64,000 bases of DNA from Candidatus Gastranaerophilales bacterium. GTDB lineage: Bacteria; Cyanobacteriota; Vampirovibrionia; Gastranaerophilales; Gastranaerophilaceae. The notes beneath the pieces were generated by a model. That model searched no databases and was not told where the DNA came from. It saw nothing but the letters and a program-made list of their open reading frames with translations. The stretch spans positions 1 to 64,000 of the forward strand of contig CALVBT010000007.1 in assembly GCA_944325885.1 (NCBI GenBank). Direction: 5' to 3'. The stretch's first letter is position 1; each line of letters opens with the position of its first letter. Below, piece after piece: positions 1-6,679 of the stretch. The translations under genes and the position numbers were made by a program.

Positions 1-81
1 AAGCAGCTTTTAAACTCTATTACTTACGAAGGTATTAAAAACAACAACAACCAGCTGAGAAGTATGGTCAGAAATGCTTAG
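1..81 (+). CDS. C-terminal fragment of a probable phage head protein
   Basis: The first 26 codons in frame 1 are open and end in TAG at 79-81; the fragment ends with QLRSMVRNA. The start lies outside the window. Its place upstream of the scaffold and capsid genes would suit a portal or minor head protein in the usual siphovirus order. That is inference from position only, since the fragment is too short to recognise. Confidence 0.45.
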   Translation, partial: KQLLNSITYEGIKNNNNQLRSMVRNA

Positions 82-187
82 AATGATATTCAACCTCATA
101 TAAAAATTCTACTGCTCAAAAATTTCCACTTATCCCCCGACTCAAAGACGGGTTGATACAACATCACAAATACTGTATCATTGATGT

Positions 188-943
188 ATGAAAAATATTT
201 CATATAGTCAACTGACTCCGACTACTTGTAGAACCTGTGCAATTGACAAGTCCGTTTTGTTAAACAAGTCCGGCACAGGCAACAAGTGCATGGGGTCACT
301 TCCACAAATTTATACTTTTGCGTCCTCTCTACCTCTCATAATTATATTTTTTTGGATGCCACTGGCATATTTCCTCGGCAGAGAGTGTACACGTCTACAA
401 GCGAAGCGGCCTCAGACAATATTCCGCAAGGTTTACAACCTGCTTTTAATATCAGCGTTTTTGGTTCTCATATCGACAACGCTACCTGCTATGTGCGAAC
501 AGACAGAACACCCAATAGACAGGCAGGAGCAGGAATGTATTTCTCAAGCAAAAGACCTCAACGCCAGAACAGTCTGCACCATGAAAGCAGCCCGTGCCTG
601 GAATTTTGAAGTCGACAGATACTATTCTCTTTTGTACAAAAAGCTGCCGGAATCCGCCAGAACAACTCTTTTTGATGACCAAAAATACTGGAACATGTAC
701 AAAAACAACGAATACAAGATTCTCGATTCCCTGAAAGATGCCCAAAATGACACGCTCTCGAGCGTAATATTCCGCTCAGAACAAAAAAGAAATCTCATAA
801 AAAACCGTGCGCAAGACCTGCGCATGTACTACATACAGACTTTCCCCGATGATGAACAAGAAAAAATTAAAACAGAAACTGCTCAAGACGGTTTTAGGCT
901 TGACCCTGTGCTGCAGCGTAGTTTGCGCTGGCTCGGCTTTTGA
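188..943 (+). CDS. LprI-like (DUF1311) secreted protein with repeat-derived N-terminus
   Basis: The 251-residue ORF has two parts. Roughly residues 4-75 are translated from the dispersed family-1 repeat at 198-419 and include one hydrophobic stretch. After that comes a second hydrophobic segment (about 80-100) that looks like a signal peptide, then a region of about 100 residues with Cys-containing spacing and a W/Y-rich helical pattern (ECISQAKDLNARTVC, FDDQKYWNMYKNNEYK). That pattern resembles the LprI/DUF1311 lysozyme-inhibitor family. No good start codon lies between the repeat and the signal-like segment, so the repeat may supply the start. The last ~30 codons overlap the signal peptide of the next gene in another frame. 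Domain call is moderate; the true N-terminus is uncertain. Confidence 0.55.
   Translation: MKNISYSQLTPTTCRTCAIDKSVLLNKSGTGNKCMGSLPQIYTFASSLPLIIIFFWMPLAYFLGRECTRLQAKRPQTIFRKVYNLLLISAFLVLISTTLPAMCEQTEHPIDRQEQECISQAKDLNARTVCTMKAARAWNFEVDRYYSLLYKKLPESARTTLFDDQKYWNMYKNNEYKILDSLKDAQNDTLSSVIFRSEQKRNLIKNRAQDLRMYYIQTFPDDEQEKIKTETAQDGFRLDPVLQRSLRWLGF
198..419 (+). repeat. Family-1 dispersed repeat, copy A
   Basis: Begins tttcatatagtcaactgac and ends gcggcctcagacaa. The left ~110 bases are nearly identical to copies B, F and G. Between the ggggtcacttcc motif and gtgtacac it carries about 70 extra bases bounded by cctct and ggcagag. Terminal segments cttgtagaa (left) and a near-match of ttctacaag (right) can pair. 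It is open in the frame of the ORF at 188. Confidence 0.9.
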
Positions 944-1376
944 TATACCGAGAGCCTGTCTGCATTTTGAAAATGCAAGATATGATGACGAAGCCTCTGT
1001 TATACTCTGGCACTGGCTGCTGAAACAAATCCGGCTGAGCGAAAGAAATGCCGCACTCCACCGTATTTATGCACAAGACTGTGCAGCGATTTTTTATGAT
1101 TTGGATTCTGACGGCGAAGACGAAATCCTCGGCACTCACGCTTCTACTGCAAGAAACAGCGGCGGTGAGTGGCTTTTGTATGTATTAAAAAAAGACAAAA
1201 ACAACATCTACAAAGAAATTACAGGCGACACTGTTTATTTTGATGCTGCACACCCTGTGTGCATTATGCTCAACAAGACAAACGGGTTTAGGAATATTCA
1301 GGTGGTCACGGGAACAAAAGACGATGACATCACCTATGTTTTTAACAAGCAGAGCGGACTTTATTACAAAAAATAA
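849..1376 (+). CDS. Secreted protein with FG-GAP-like Asp motif
   Basis: I place the start at the ATG pair 849/852, giving about 175 residues. From there the protein begins with Lys-rich residues and a hydrophobic core ending CAGSA, a convincing signal peptide. An upstream in-frame ATG at 807 would put extra residues ahead of it. The mature part carries YDLDSDGEDEIL, an Asp-rich loop of the kind seen in FG-GAP/VCBS calcium-binding repeats, followed by strand-rich sequence. It overlaps the LprI-like ORF by 95 bases and lacks a clear Shine-Dalgarno site, so it may be translationally coupled. It sits between a probable head gene and the scaffold gene, so it is probably accessory cargo. Function unknown. 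Confidence 0.55.
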   Translation: MMNKKKLKQKLLKTVLGLTLCCSVVCAGSAFDIPRACLHFENARYDDEASVILWHWLLKQIRLSERNAALHRIYAQDCAAIFYDLDSDGEDEILGTHASTARNSGGEWLLYVLKKDKNNIYKEITGDTVYFDAAHPVCIMLNKTNGFRNIQVVTGTKDDDITYVFNKQSGLYYKK

Positions 1377-1433
1377 TTTTATATAAGTCAGACTTTTCCC
1401 TTATTTACTTACACGCAACAGAAAGGAGTTCCT

Positions 1434-2021
1434 ATGTCAGGTACACAGGACGAAATTTTGGCTGCAAACAGCTCCACTCAAGAGCAGCAGCCCTCTCAGG
1501 CAGGCCCTGAAACAACACAAACCACGGCTCAGGAAGCCGTAACAAAAACAGAAGATGAACCGCAAAAAATTCTCTCCCCGTCAGAAAAAATGGACATGCT
1601 GATTCGGGGGACATCTTCTTCTCAGATGAAAAAAGAGATTGAAAAACTCAGAAAAGAAGCAGCAAAATACAGAACCGCTTCAAAAAATGAAACAGCACAA
1701 AATCTTGCGCTGCAGGCAAAAGCCCGAGAAATCCAAAAAGAGCTGGACACGCTAAAGCAGGAACACAAAAAACTCACCATTATGCGTAAGCTCGACAAAG
1801 CAGGCTGTCTAAAAAGCGACCTCGTCGCAAAAGACCTGCCCCAAGAACTCGAGGCGCAGGAGCTGGACAGTTTTATTGAACAATACAAAGAAAAAAATGC
1901 TTTTCTTTTCAAAACGCCAAAGCAAAATGCAGGCGGAATCTTTAAAACTGCCCGTGCAAAAAATCTCACCCCGTCGCAACAGATGGATGCATACATCCGT
2001 GCTGCACTCGGACGCAATTAA
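1434..2021 (+). CDS. Phage scaffolding protein (GP20-like)
   Basis: 195 residues. The N-terminal third is rich in Gln, Thr and Glu and looks disordered. The middle (about 65-120) is a continuous Lys/Glu-rich heptad-like coiled coil (KEIEKLRKEAAKY, KELDTLKQEHKKL). The C-terminus is basic and compact, with a final MDAYIRAALGRN. This layout, and its position 18 bases before the capsid gene, is typical of phage scaffolding or minor structural GP20-like proteins, which chaperone capsid assembly. The start ATG at 1434 has aaaggag 6 bases upstream. No protease domain is seen. Confidence 0.75.
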   Translation: MSGTQDEILAANSSTQEQQPSQAGPETTQTTAQEAVTKTEDEPQKILSPSEKMDMLIRGTSSSQMKKEIEKLRKEAAKYRTASKNETAQNLALQAKAREIQKELDTLKQEHKKLTIMRKLDKAGCLKSDLVAKDLPQELEAQELDSFIEQYKEKNAFLFKTPKQNAGGIFKTARAKNLTPSQQMDAYIRAALGRN

Positions 2022-2039
2022 AAAAGAAAGGACAAAAAC

Positions 2040-2990
2040 ATGACTCTAGATGCAAAAATAATCAACCGCACAAATGCAGAAGCTCTCATCCCTGTGGAAA
2101 CTTCTTCCGAAATTATCAAAGAAGTTCCAAAAGCTTCTGCAGCATTACAACTTTTCAAACAGCTCCCGAACATGAGCGCAAAACAAAAAACACTCCCTAT
2201 CGCCTCTACACTCCCGACAGCATATTTCTTAAACGGCGACACTGACATGAAAAAGACAACTAACGCAGAATGGGACAAACTCACTCTCACTGCAGAAGAA
2301 ATTGCAGTAATTGTTCCTATTCCGGAAGCTGTTTTTGAAGACTCTCAATACTCAATGTGGGACGAAATCAAACCCCAAATCGTTGAGGCTTTCGGTGTTG
2401 CAATTGACGAAGCGGTTTTCTTCGGCACAAACAAACCGACTACATTCCCCGATGCAATCGTTACAGCAGCTATTGCTAAGAAAAACACTGTTGCAATCGG
2501 CACAAACGAAGATATTGCAGGCGACATCATTGGCGAAGGCGGTGTAATGTCTAAAGTAGAAGCTCAAGGCTACAAAGTTACAGGCTTCTATGCTGACAGC
2601 TCTCTGGAAGCAAAATTCCGCAACCTCAGAGATACAACAAATCAGCTTTTGTACACTCCGGGTCTTACTGCAGAAATGCCTGTTAGCCTTGTCGGCAGAC
2701 CTATGAAATACGATGACACAGGCATTTTCGATGCATCAAAAGCTCTGTTGATTGCAGGCGACTTTACAAAAGCTGTCTACTCTATCCGTCAGGACATCAC
2801 TTACAAAGTTCTTGATCAGGCTATTATCCAAAACACTGACGGAACAATTGCCTACAACCTTGCTCAGCAGGATATGGTTGCATTGCGTTGTGTAATGCGT
2901 CTTGGTGTACAAATAGCCGCACCTGTAACAAGAAAAGGTACAGCTGACCGCTATCCGTTCGCTGTTTTAACTCCAAAATCAGCAGGCTAA
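2040..2990 (+). CDS. Phage major capsid protein, HK97 fold
   Basis: 316 residues, normal for an HK97-type capsid without a cleaved delta domain. Recognisable family patterns in order: an N-terminal arm ending LPNMSAKQKTLPIAS; a WDKLTLTAEEIAVIVPIPEA strand region; EAFGVAIDEAVFFGTN; and a C-terminal AYNLAQQDMVALRCVMRLG followed by the final strands. The preceding gene is a scaffold and the following genes are connectors, which fits. The Shine-Dalgarno site aaagga lies about 8 bases before the ATG. Repeat copy B begins about 24 bases after its stop. Confidence 0.9.
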   Translation: MTLDAKIINRTNAEALIPVETSSEIIKEVPKASAALQLFKQLPNMSAKQKTLPIASTLPTAYFLNGDTDMKKTTNAEWDKLTLTAEEIAVIVPIPEAVFEDSQYSMWDEIKPQIVEAFGVAIDEAVFFGTNKPTTFPDAIVTAAIAKKNTVAIGTNEDIAGDIIGEGGVMSKVEAQGYKVTGFYADSSLEAKFRNLRDTTNQLLYTPGLTAEMPVSLVGRPMKYDDTGIFDASKALLIAGDFTKAVYSIRQDITYKVLDQAIIQNTDGTIAYNLAQQDMVALRCVMRLGVQIAAPVTRKGTADRYPFAVLTPKSAG

Positions 2991-3013
2991 ACCTTTCTGC
3001 ACTATTTAGTACA

Positions 3014-3187
3014 TTTCATATAGTCAACTGACTCCGACTACTTGTAGAACCTGTGCAATTGGCAAGTCCGTTTTGTTAAACAAGTCCGGCACAGCCAACA
3101 AGTGCATGGGGTCACTTCCACAAAATGCTAGACTTGGCGGCACTCGCACTCCGTGTACACTTCTACAAGCGAAGCCGCCTCAGACAA
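3014..3187 (+). repeat. Family-1 dispersed repeat, copy B (compact canonical copy)
   Basis: A 174-base copy with both ends intact: left tttcatatagtcaactgac, right cttctacaagcgaagccgcc then tcagacaa. Left cttgtagaa is a perfect reverse complement of right ttctacaag. The central block holds two direct copies of caagtccg separated by a gttttgttaaac loop. One reading frame is open across the whole copy. I do not call the 73-codon ORF starting at 3073 a gene. Confidence 0.9.
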
Positions 3188-3193
3188 CTTTAC

Positions 3194-3224
3194 GGGCGGG
3201 AGATTTTCTCCCGCTTGTTTTTAT
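3194..3224 (+). terminator. Rho-independent terminator after the capsid gene
   Basis: Perfect stem gcgggaga / tctcccgc at 3196-3214 with a TTT-T loop, followed by a T-rich tail. A near-copy of the same hairpin occurs at 3450-3476, so the two bracket the family-2 repeat lying between them. Confidence 0.75.
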
Positions 3225-3241
3225 GCCTCAAAAAACAAAAA

Positions 3242-3406
3242 AGATAATTGTTAAAAAAAGACCTTTGCATAGTGAATTACAGAATGTTACTTGAACAACA
3301 GCAAGCGAGGTGTGTTTGAGGCTGTTGTACAGCCGAGTTGCCGAGCATTAAGTGAAAGTTATATTCTGTTTGAACGACGCAACAGGTCGGCTTTTAATAA
3401 TTATCT
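3242..3406 (-). repeat. Family-2 structured repeat, copy R (inverted, diverged)
   Basis: On the minus strand the core reads like copies P and Q: an aactcggctgt...acagcctcaaacac core, then pieces matching the Q/P right half down to the aaaggtc end. Its outer arms, agataattgttaaaa on one side and ttttaataattatct on the other, pair with each other, yet differ in sequence from the arms of P and Q. Confidence 0.7.
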
Positions 3407-3449
3407 GCCTGTATAAATCTAACAATTTAACAATGTAAACACTTCACGG

Positions 3450-3476
3450 GCAGGAGATTTTCTCCCGCTTATTTTT
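3450..3476 (+). terminator. Second copy of the gcgggagattttctcccgc hairpin
   Basis: Same hairpin as at 3196-3214 with one mismatch in the stem, followed by ttattttt. It lies just ahead of the connector gene at 3497. Either a duplicated terminator, or the right flank left by insertion of the family-2 element. Confidence 0.6.
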
Positions 3477-3496
3477 AACAAAAAAGGTATACAACA

Positions 3497-3937
3497 ATGA
3501 CAATCGAATTATACAAAAATTCTCTCATAACGCTGCAGGATGCAGACTCCTATTTTGATGAAAGATATGGCTCTCAAAGCTGGACAGAGCTGGAAGACAG
3601 CGAAAAAGAAGAGGTTTTGTGTACGGCCAGCAAAAAAATAAGCCGTTTTGATTTTGTCGGTGAGCCGCTCGAGAAAAACCAGCCGCTCGCTTTCCCACGT
3701 GATTTTGACATGCCGCAGGACATAAAAGATGCTGTGTGCGAAGAAGCCATCGCTCTTGTCCAAAACACGGACAATGTTCATTTACAAAATCTGGAAAACA
3801 ACATCACCTCTATTTCGCTCGGAGCCGGCTCTGTTTCTTATTCTACAGGAGCTTTGTCCTCTGAAGCAAAGCTTTTGCGCTCTTCTACAGCAATATATCT
3901 TGTCCAAAAATGGATTAAAAAAGGATATTTTATATAG
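3497..3937 (+). CDS. Phage head-tail connector (gp6 / DnaT-like fold)
   Basis: 146 residues, first of four small genes between capsid and tail tube. It begins with a substrate-like YKNSLITLQDADSYFDERYG segment followed by helices and the PLAFPRDFDMPQDIKDAVCEEA stretch split by a proline turn, a pattern I associate with phage DnaT-like/gp6 head-tail adaptor proteins. Such proteins form the first connector ring under the portal. Stop TAG at 3935-3937 lies at the edge of a small hairpin. Family assignment is moderate; structural role follows from position. Confidence 0.7.
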   Translation: MTIELYKNSLITLQDADSYFDERYGSQSWTELEDSEKEEVLCTASKKISRFDFVGEPLEKNQPLAFPRDFDMPQDIKDAVCEEAIALVQNTDNVHLQNLENNITSISLGAGSVSYSTGALSSEAKLLRSSTAIYLVQKWIKKGYFI

Positions 3938-3955
3938 CCGGCAGACTCCGGCTGA
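3931..3955 (+). other. Hairpin overlapping a stop codon
   Basis: Perfect stem agccgg (3936-3941) / ccggct (3948-3953) with loop cagact, starting at the TAG stop of the connector gene and preceded by ttttatat. The tatatag...gactcc order echoes the left end of family-1 repeats, so it may be a reduced remnant. No T-run follows, so it is probably not a terminator. Confidence 0.5.
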
Positions 3956-3999
3956 AAACGCTGCATTATTTCAATACAAAATTATAAACAGGAGAAAAA

Positions 4000-4308
4000 A
4001 TGGGATACTTTACACATTTATTGAACAATACAGCTGTTCTTAAAACAGTTGACGGCACCGACGAAAACGGAAAGCCTAACATCATTGCAATAGACGAAAT
4101 TGACTGCAAAATAGAATACAAAAAAGCCCTCACGGTAAACTCGGCAGGAGAGGAGATGACCTCATCAGGCAGATTGTTTACGGAATCAGTAATAAAAGAG
4201 GGTGACATTATAGAAACCGCAAAAAGAGAGTTTAAGGTAATTTCCGTAACTCCAAATTATCCTCTCACTGACACATTTTGTGTCATAAATGAAGCGGCTT
4301 TTGCTTAG
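4000..4308 (+). CDS. Phage head closure / head-tail adaptor protein
   Basis: 102 residues, beta-rich and small, with the C-terminal pattern GDIIETAKREFKVISV that is common in phage head-closure (adaptor or stopper) proteins; these have an SH3-like barrel. The ATG at 4000 has aggag 7 bases upstream. It lies between the gp6-like connector and a tail-completion-like gene, the usual position for the stopper that seals the packaged capsid. I recognise the architecture rather than a strict motif. Confidence 0.6.
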   Translation: MGYFTHLLNNTAVLKTVDGTDENGKPNIIAIDEIDCKIEYKKALTVNSAGEEMTSSGRLFTESVIKEGDIIETAKREFKVISVTPNYPLTDTFCVINEAAFA

Positions 4309-4343
4309 TTAAATTTTCAAATAACACAAAAAGGAAAAATCAG

Positions 4344-4718
4344 ATGATTTTAGACGACATAAAAAGCTTTATCGAAGAAAAAGCCCTCATCTCGCAGGAC
4401 ATTGAAATAAAGTACGATTATGACACGGCAAAAGGCGGCGACACACTGCTTTTGACACTTTATGACAATGTACCCTGCGACCTTGCTATGCGCTCAGGCA
4501 TAAGAATTGCCGTAAAGCTTAACGACCTAAAACTTTCCAGGGACACATGTTTTGCGCTGCACAATGCTTTTTTCCCCGAAGAAAATTTCCAAAAAGCAAT
4601 AGTTATCAACAACAAAACAATGCACGCAAAGCTCAACCAAGGCCCCTATTACCTTGAAAAAGACCAGTCCAAAAGGCACATCTACATACTGGATATTACA
4701 CTTACATACAAAAGATAG
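4344..4718 (+). CDS. Phage tail completion / minor capsid-like protein
   Basis: 124 residues. Mixed alpha/beta sequence with an early DIEIKYDYDT strand, central MRSGIRIAVKLNDLKLSRDT, and a final RHIYILDITLTYKR strand, matching the size and pattern of phage minor capsid or tail-terminator proteins that lie immediately before the tail tube gene. It ends 9 bases before the tail tube start. Function by position and pattern, not by a diagnostic motif. Confidence 0.6.
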   Translation: MILDDIKSFIEEKALISQDIEIKYDYDTAKGGDTLLLTLYDNVPCDLAMRSGIRIAVKLNDLKLSRDTCFALHNAFFPEENFQKAIVINNKTMHAKLNQGPYYLEKDQSKRHIYILDITLTYKR

Positions 4719-4727
4719 GAGAAAACA

Positions 4728-5327
4728 ATGGCACTAAAAACAGTAACAAAGCTCTTCGGTGTTGATGATGCAAAACTGTTCCCCGTAACAGAAGACTCCG
4801 AGGACAAATTCACCTGCGGCACAGGCATAGACCTGCCGGGGGTAAGACAGATTTCTTTAACTTATGAAATCGAAGAAAAATCCCTCACAGGAGATGAAAA
4901 GGTTCTTGAAGTTTCTAACAAAATAAAATCAGTAACCTTTAATATGGAATACGCAAAACTCAGCCTTGAAGTTCTGGCACAGCTCACCGGCGGAACATAC
5001 ACAACCACCGGCTCCGACGACACAGAAACAGGAAAATTCACCTTTGGCGGCGGCGATTTGCCAAACTATTTCCAGCTGAAAGCTCAGATTCTCGACACAA
5101 GCAACGACGGCGGAGATGTTCATTTTTGTATTTACAAAGCAAAAGCCACAGCTATCCCGATAAACGGTGTTCAAGACGACTTTGCAACGCTCACTTTTGA
5201 CGGCAGAGGCGTTTATACGGAACACGAATTCGGCGAAGAAGGTTCAAAACAGACAAAACTGCTGGATATAGAAATCCACGCCAAAGCTCAAGACCTTGCT
5301 GCAACTGTGGACAACGGCACTGTATAA
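4728..5327 (+). CDS. Phage major tail tube protein
   Basis: 199 residues, beta-rich, with repeated Gly/Thr/Asp turns and an LPGVRQISLTYEIEEKSLTGDE segment (split by turns) followed by SVTFNMEYAKLSLEVLAQLTGG. This is the usual pattern of siphovirus tail tube proteins, whose hexameric rings stack into the tail tube. Shine-Dalgarno aggag lies 7 bases before the ATG. After it one would expect tail chaperones and a long tape-measure gene; instead a reverse-strand gene follows. Confidence 0.75.
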   Translation: MALKTVTKLFGVDDAKLFPVTEDSEDKFTCGTGIDLPGVRQISLTYEIEEKSLTGDEKVLEVSNKIKSVTFNMEYAKLSLEVLAQLTGGTYTTTGSDDTETGKFTFGGGDLPNYFQLKAQILDTSNDGGDVHFCIYKAKATAIPINGVQDDFATLTFDGRGVYTEHEFGEEGSKQTKLLDIEIHAKAQDLAATVDNGTV

Positions 5328-5349
5328 ATATTTGCTCTTGCAGCCCCCT

Positions 5350-5412
5350 GTTTTCTGCCCGAAGAAGCACATTTGTTGCCATTCGGGCTTCGGGGCGGCC
5401 GCTACTGATTCT
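5350..5412 (+). other. GC-rich hairpin after the tail tube gene
   Basis: Stem gcccgaa / ttcgggc with a loop of about 18 bases, followed by a GC-rich ttcggggcggcc segment, just after the tail-tube stop. No run of T follows, so I do not call it an intrinsic terminator. It sits at the junction between rightward phage genes and the leftward phosphoesterase. Confidence 0.4.
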
Positions 5413-5492
5413 TTTATATAATCAATCAATAAATACCAATAAATATAAAAATAATCTTTCTATTCATTTGTATTTATATGTTTGCAGGTTAT

Positions 5493-6326
5493 TTATACAA
5501 AATCCACAACAACAATCTCCGGCAGACAATTAAAACGGACACGCAAAATACTTGTCCCCAGCCCCTTTGTTACTATCATTACTTTTCCGTTACTCTTAAT
5601 TTTTCCAAAAGCATACCTGTTCCCGTATTCCGAGGGAACAACAACAGGCCCGACAAAAGGCACAACCACCTGTCCGCCATGCGTATGCCCCGCCAGCACC
5701 AAATCAACACCTGAAGGGATTTGTAGAAAAATATCCGGCGAATGCGTGACAAAGACCACAGGCTTTTTAGTATTTTTTAATGCCCGTTTTATATCAGGCT
5801 CCCCTGTCAATGGGTCATCCGCACCGGCAAGAAAAATTGTTTTTGACTGCAGTTTTATCTGCTTGTTTTCATTCAGCAAAAGCGTTATACCGCTGTTTTT
5901 CAATACACTTTTGACACGTTCAATGCCATACCATCTGTCATGATTTCCGACAACAGCATACACCCCGTACGGCGCACGGAGTTTGGACAGTTCTTTCGAC
6001 ATTTCTGCAGGCGGTATATTATCCTCTCTGTCATACCCGTTGACAAAATCACCGCCCAGAACAATTATATCCGGATAGCTGCTGTTTATAAGGTTTACGA
6101 TACTTTTTAACCTGTTTTGCTGATTTTTTTTGATATGAAAATCCGATGCAAAAACGAGCCTTGTGCCGGCAAGGGCTTTATTTTCGATTGTGTAATGTTT
6201 TACCGTCAACAGCTGTGGTTCTACAAAAAAAGCATAAACAGCTATTGATACGGCAAAAATCAGCACCAGGGCTGATATTTTCAATAGCGGAACAATAAAT
6301 TTTTTCATAATTTTCATAATTTTCAT
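5493..6326 (-). CDS. Membrane-anchored metallophosphoesterase (YkuE/YaeI-like)
   Basis: All five calcineurin-like metallophosphoesterase motifs are present in order: SDFH, GGDFVNG, GNHD, THSPD and AGHTHGGQ. These residues bind the two catalytic metals. One N-terminal hydrophobic segment (PLLKISALVLIFAVSIAVYA) would anchor the protein with its catalytic domain outside the cytoplasm or at the membrane. This matches YkuE/YaeI-like phosphodiesterases, some of which act on lipid A precursors. The substrate here is unknown. Several ATGs are possible (6368, 6326, 6308); I chose 6326 because the membrane segment then begins near the N-terminus, but no start has a clear ribosome site. It is the only reverse-strand gene in the prophage. 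Confidence 0.85.
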   Translation of the reverse strand: MKIMKIMKKFIVPLLKISALVLIFAVSIAVYAFFVEPQLLTVKHYTIENKALAGTRLVFASDFHIKKNQQNRLKSIVNLINSSYPDIIVLGGDFVNGYDREDNIPPAEMSKELSKLRAPYGVYAVVGNHDRWYGIERVKSVLKNSGITLLLNENKQIKLQSKTIFLAGADDPLTGEPDIKRALKNTKKPVVFVTHSPDIFLQIPSGVDLVLAGHTHGGQVVVPFVGPVVVPSEYGNRYAFGKIKSNGKVMIVTKGLGTSILRVRFNCLPEIVVVDFV

Positions 6327-6450
6327 AATGCATATTATTGTTCCATTTAAGGAATAATAAATTAACATATTTTCCGTTTACAAAGACAATTTAATTTAGC
6401 ATAAAGGCAACAACGAAAATTAAGATGCAAGTTTTTATCTCAAATGTTCA

Positions 6451-6618
6451 TAACGAAATCTAATTTTAAAACCTGATACTTCGCTTTTACATAAACTAAT
6501 CTCAACTTAAGGCTCGCAACTCGGCTGTTACACAGCCTCAGACACACTCGCCTTGTAATTGTTTCGATAAGTTTCTGTAAAAAAGCTACGTAAAAGGTTT
6601 TTAAATAAAATTTCGTTA
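6451..6618 (+). repeat. Family-2 structured repeat, copy P
   Basis: Outer arms taacgaaat...aattttaaaacc (left) and ggtttttaaataaaatttcg plus tta (right) are reverse complements over about 23 bases with few mismatches. The core, containing ggctcgcaactcggctgtta then cacagcctcagacacactcg, is nearly identical to copy Q at 58542. An inner hairpin ggctgt/acagcc is at the tip. It lies between the phosphoesterase and the next phage gene. The 6369-6679 gap holds this element and nothing else that I recognise. Confidence 0.85.
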
Positions 6619-6679
6619 CAAATAAAATTTCATTACAAACAAATTTTCTTATAAATCACACACAAAAAAGGAATCAACA

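Noticed and set aside
3073-3294. 73-codon ORF inside family-1 copy B and the following terminator
   Set aside because: It is translated mostly from repeat sequence and runs through a terminator hairpin; no ribosome site.
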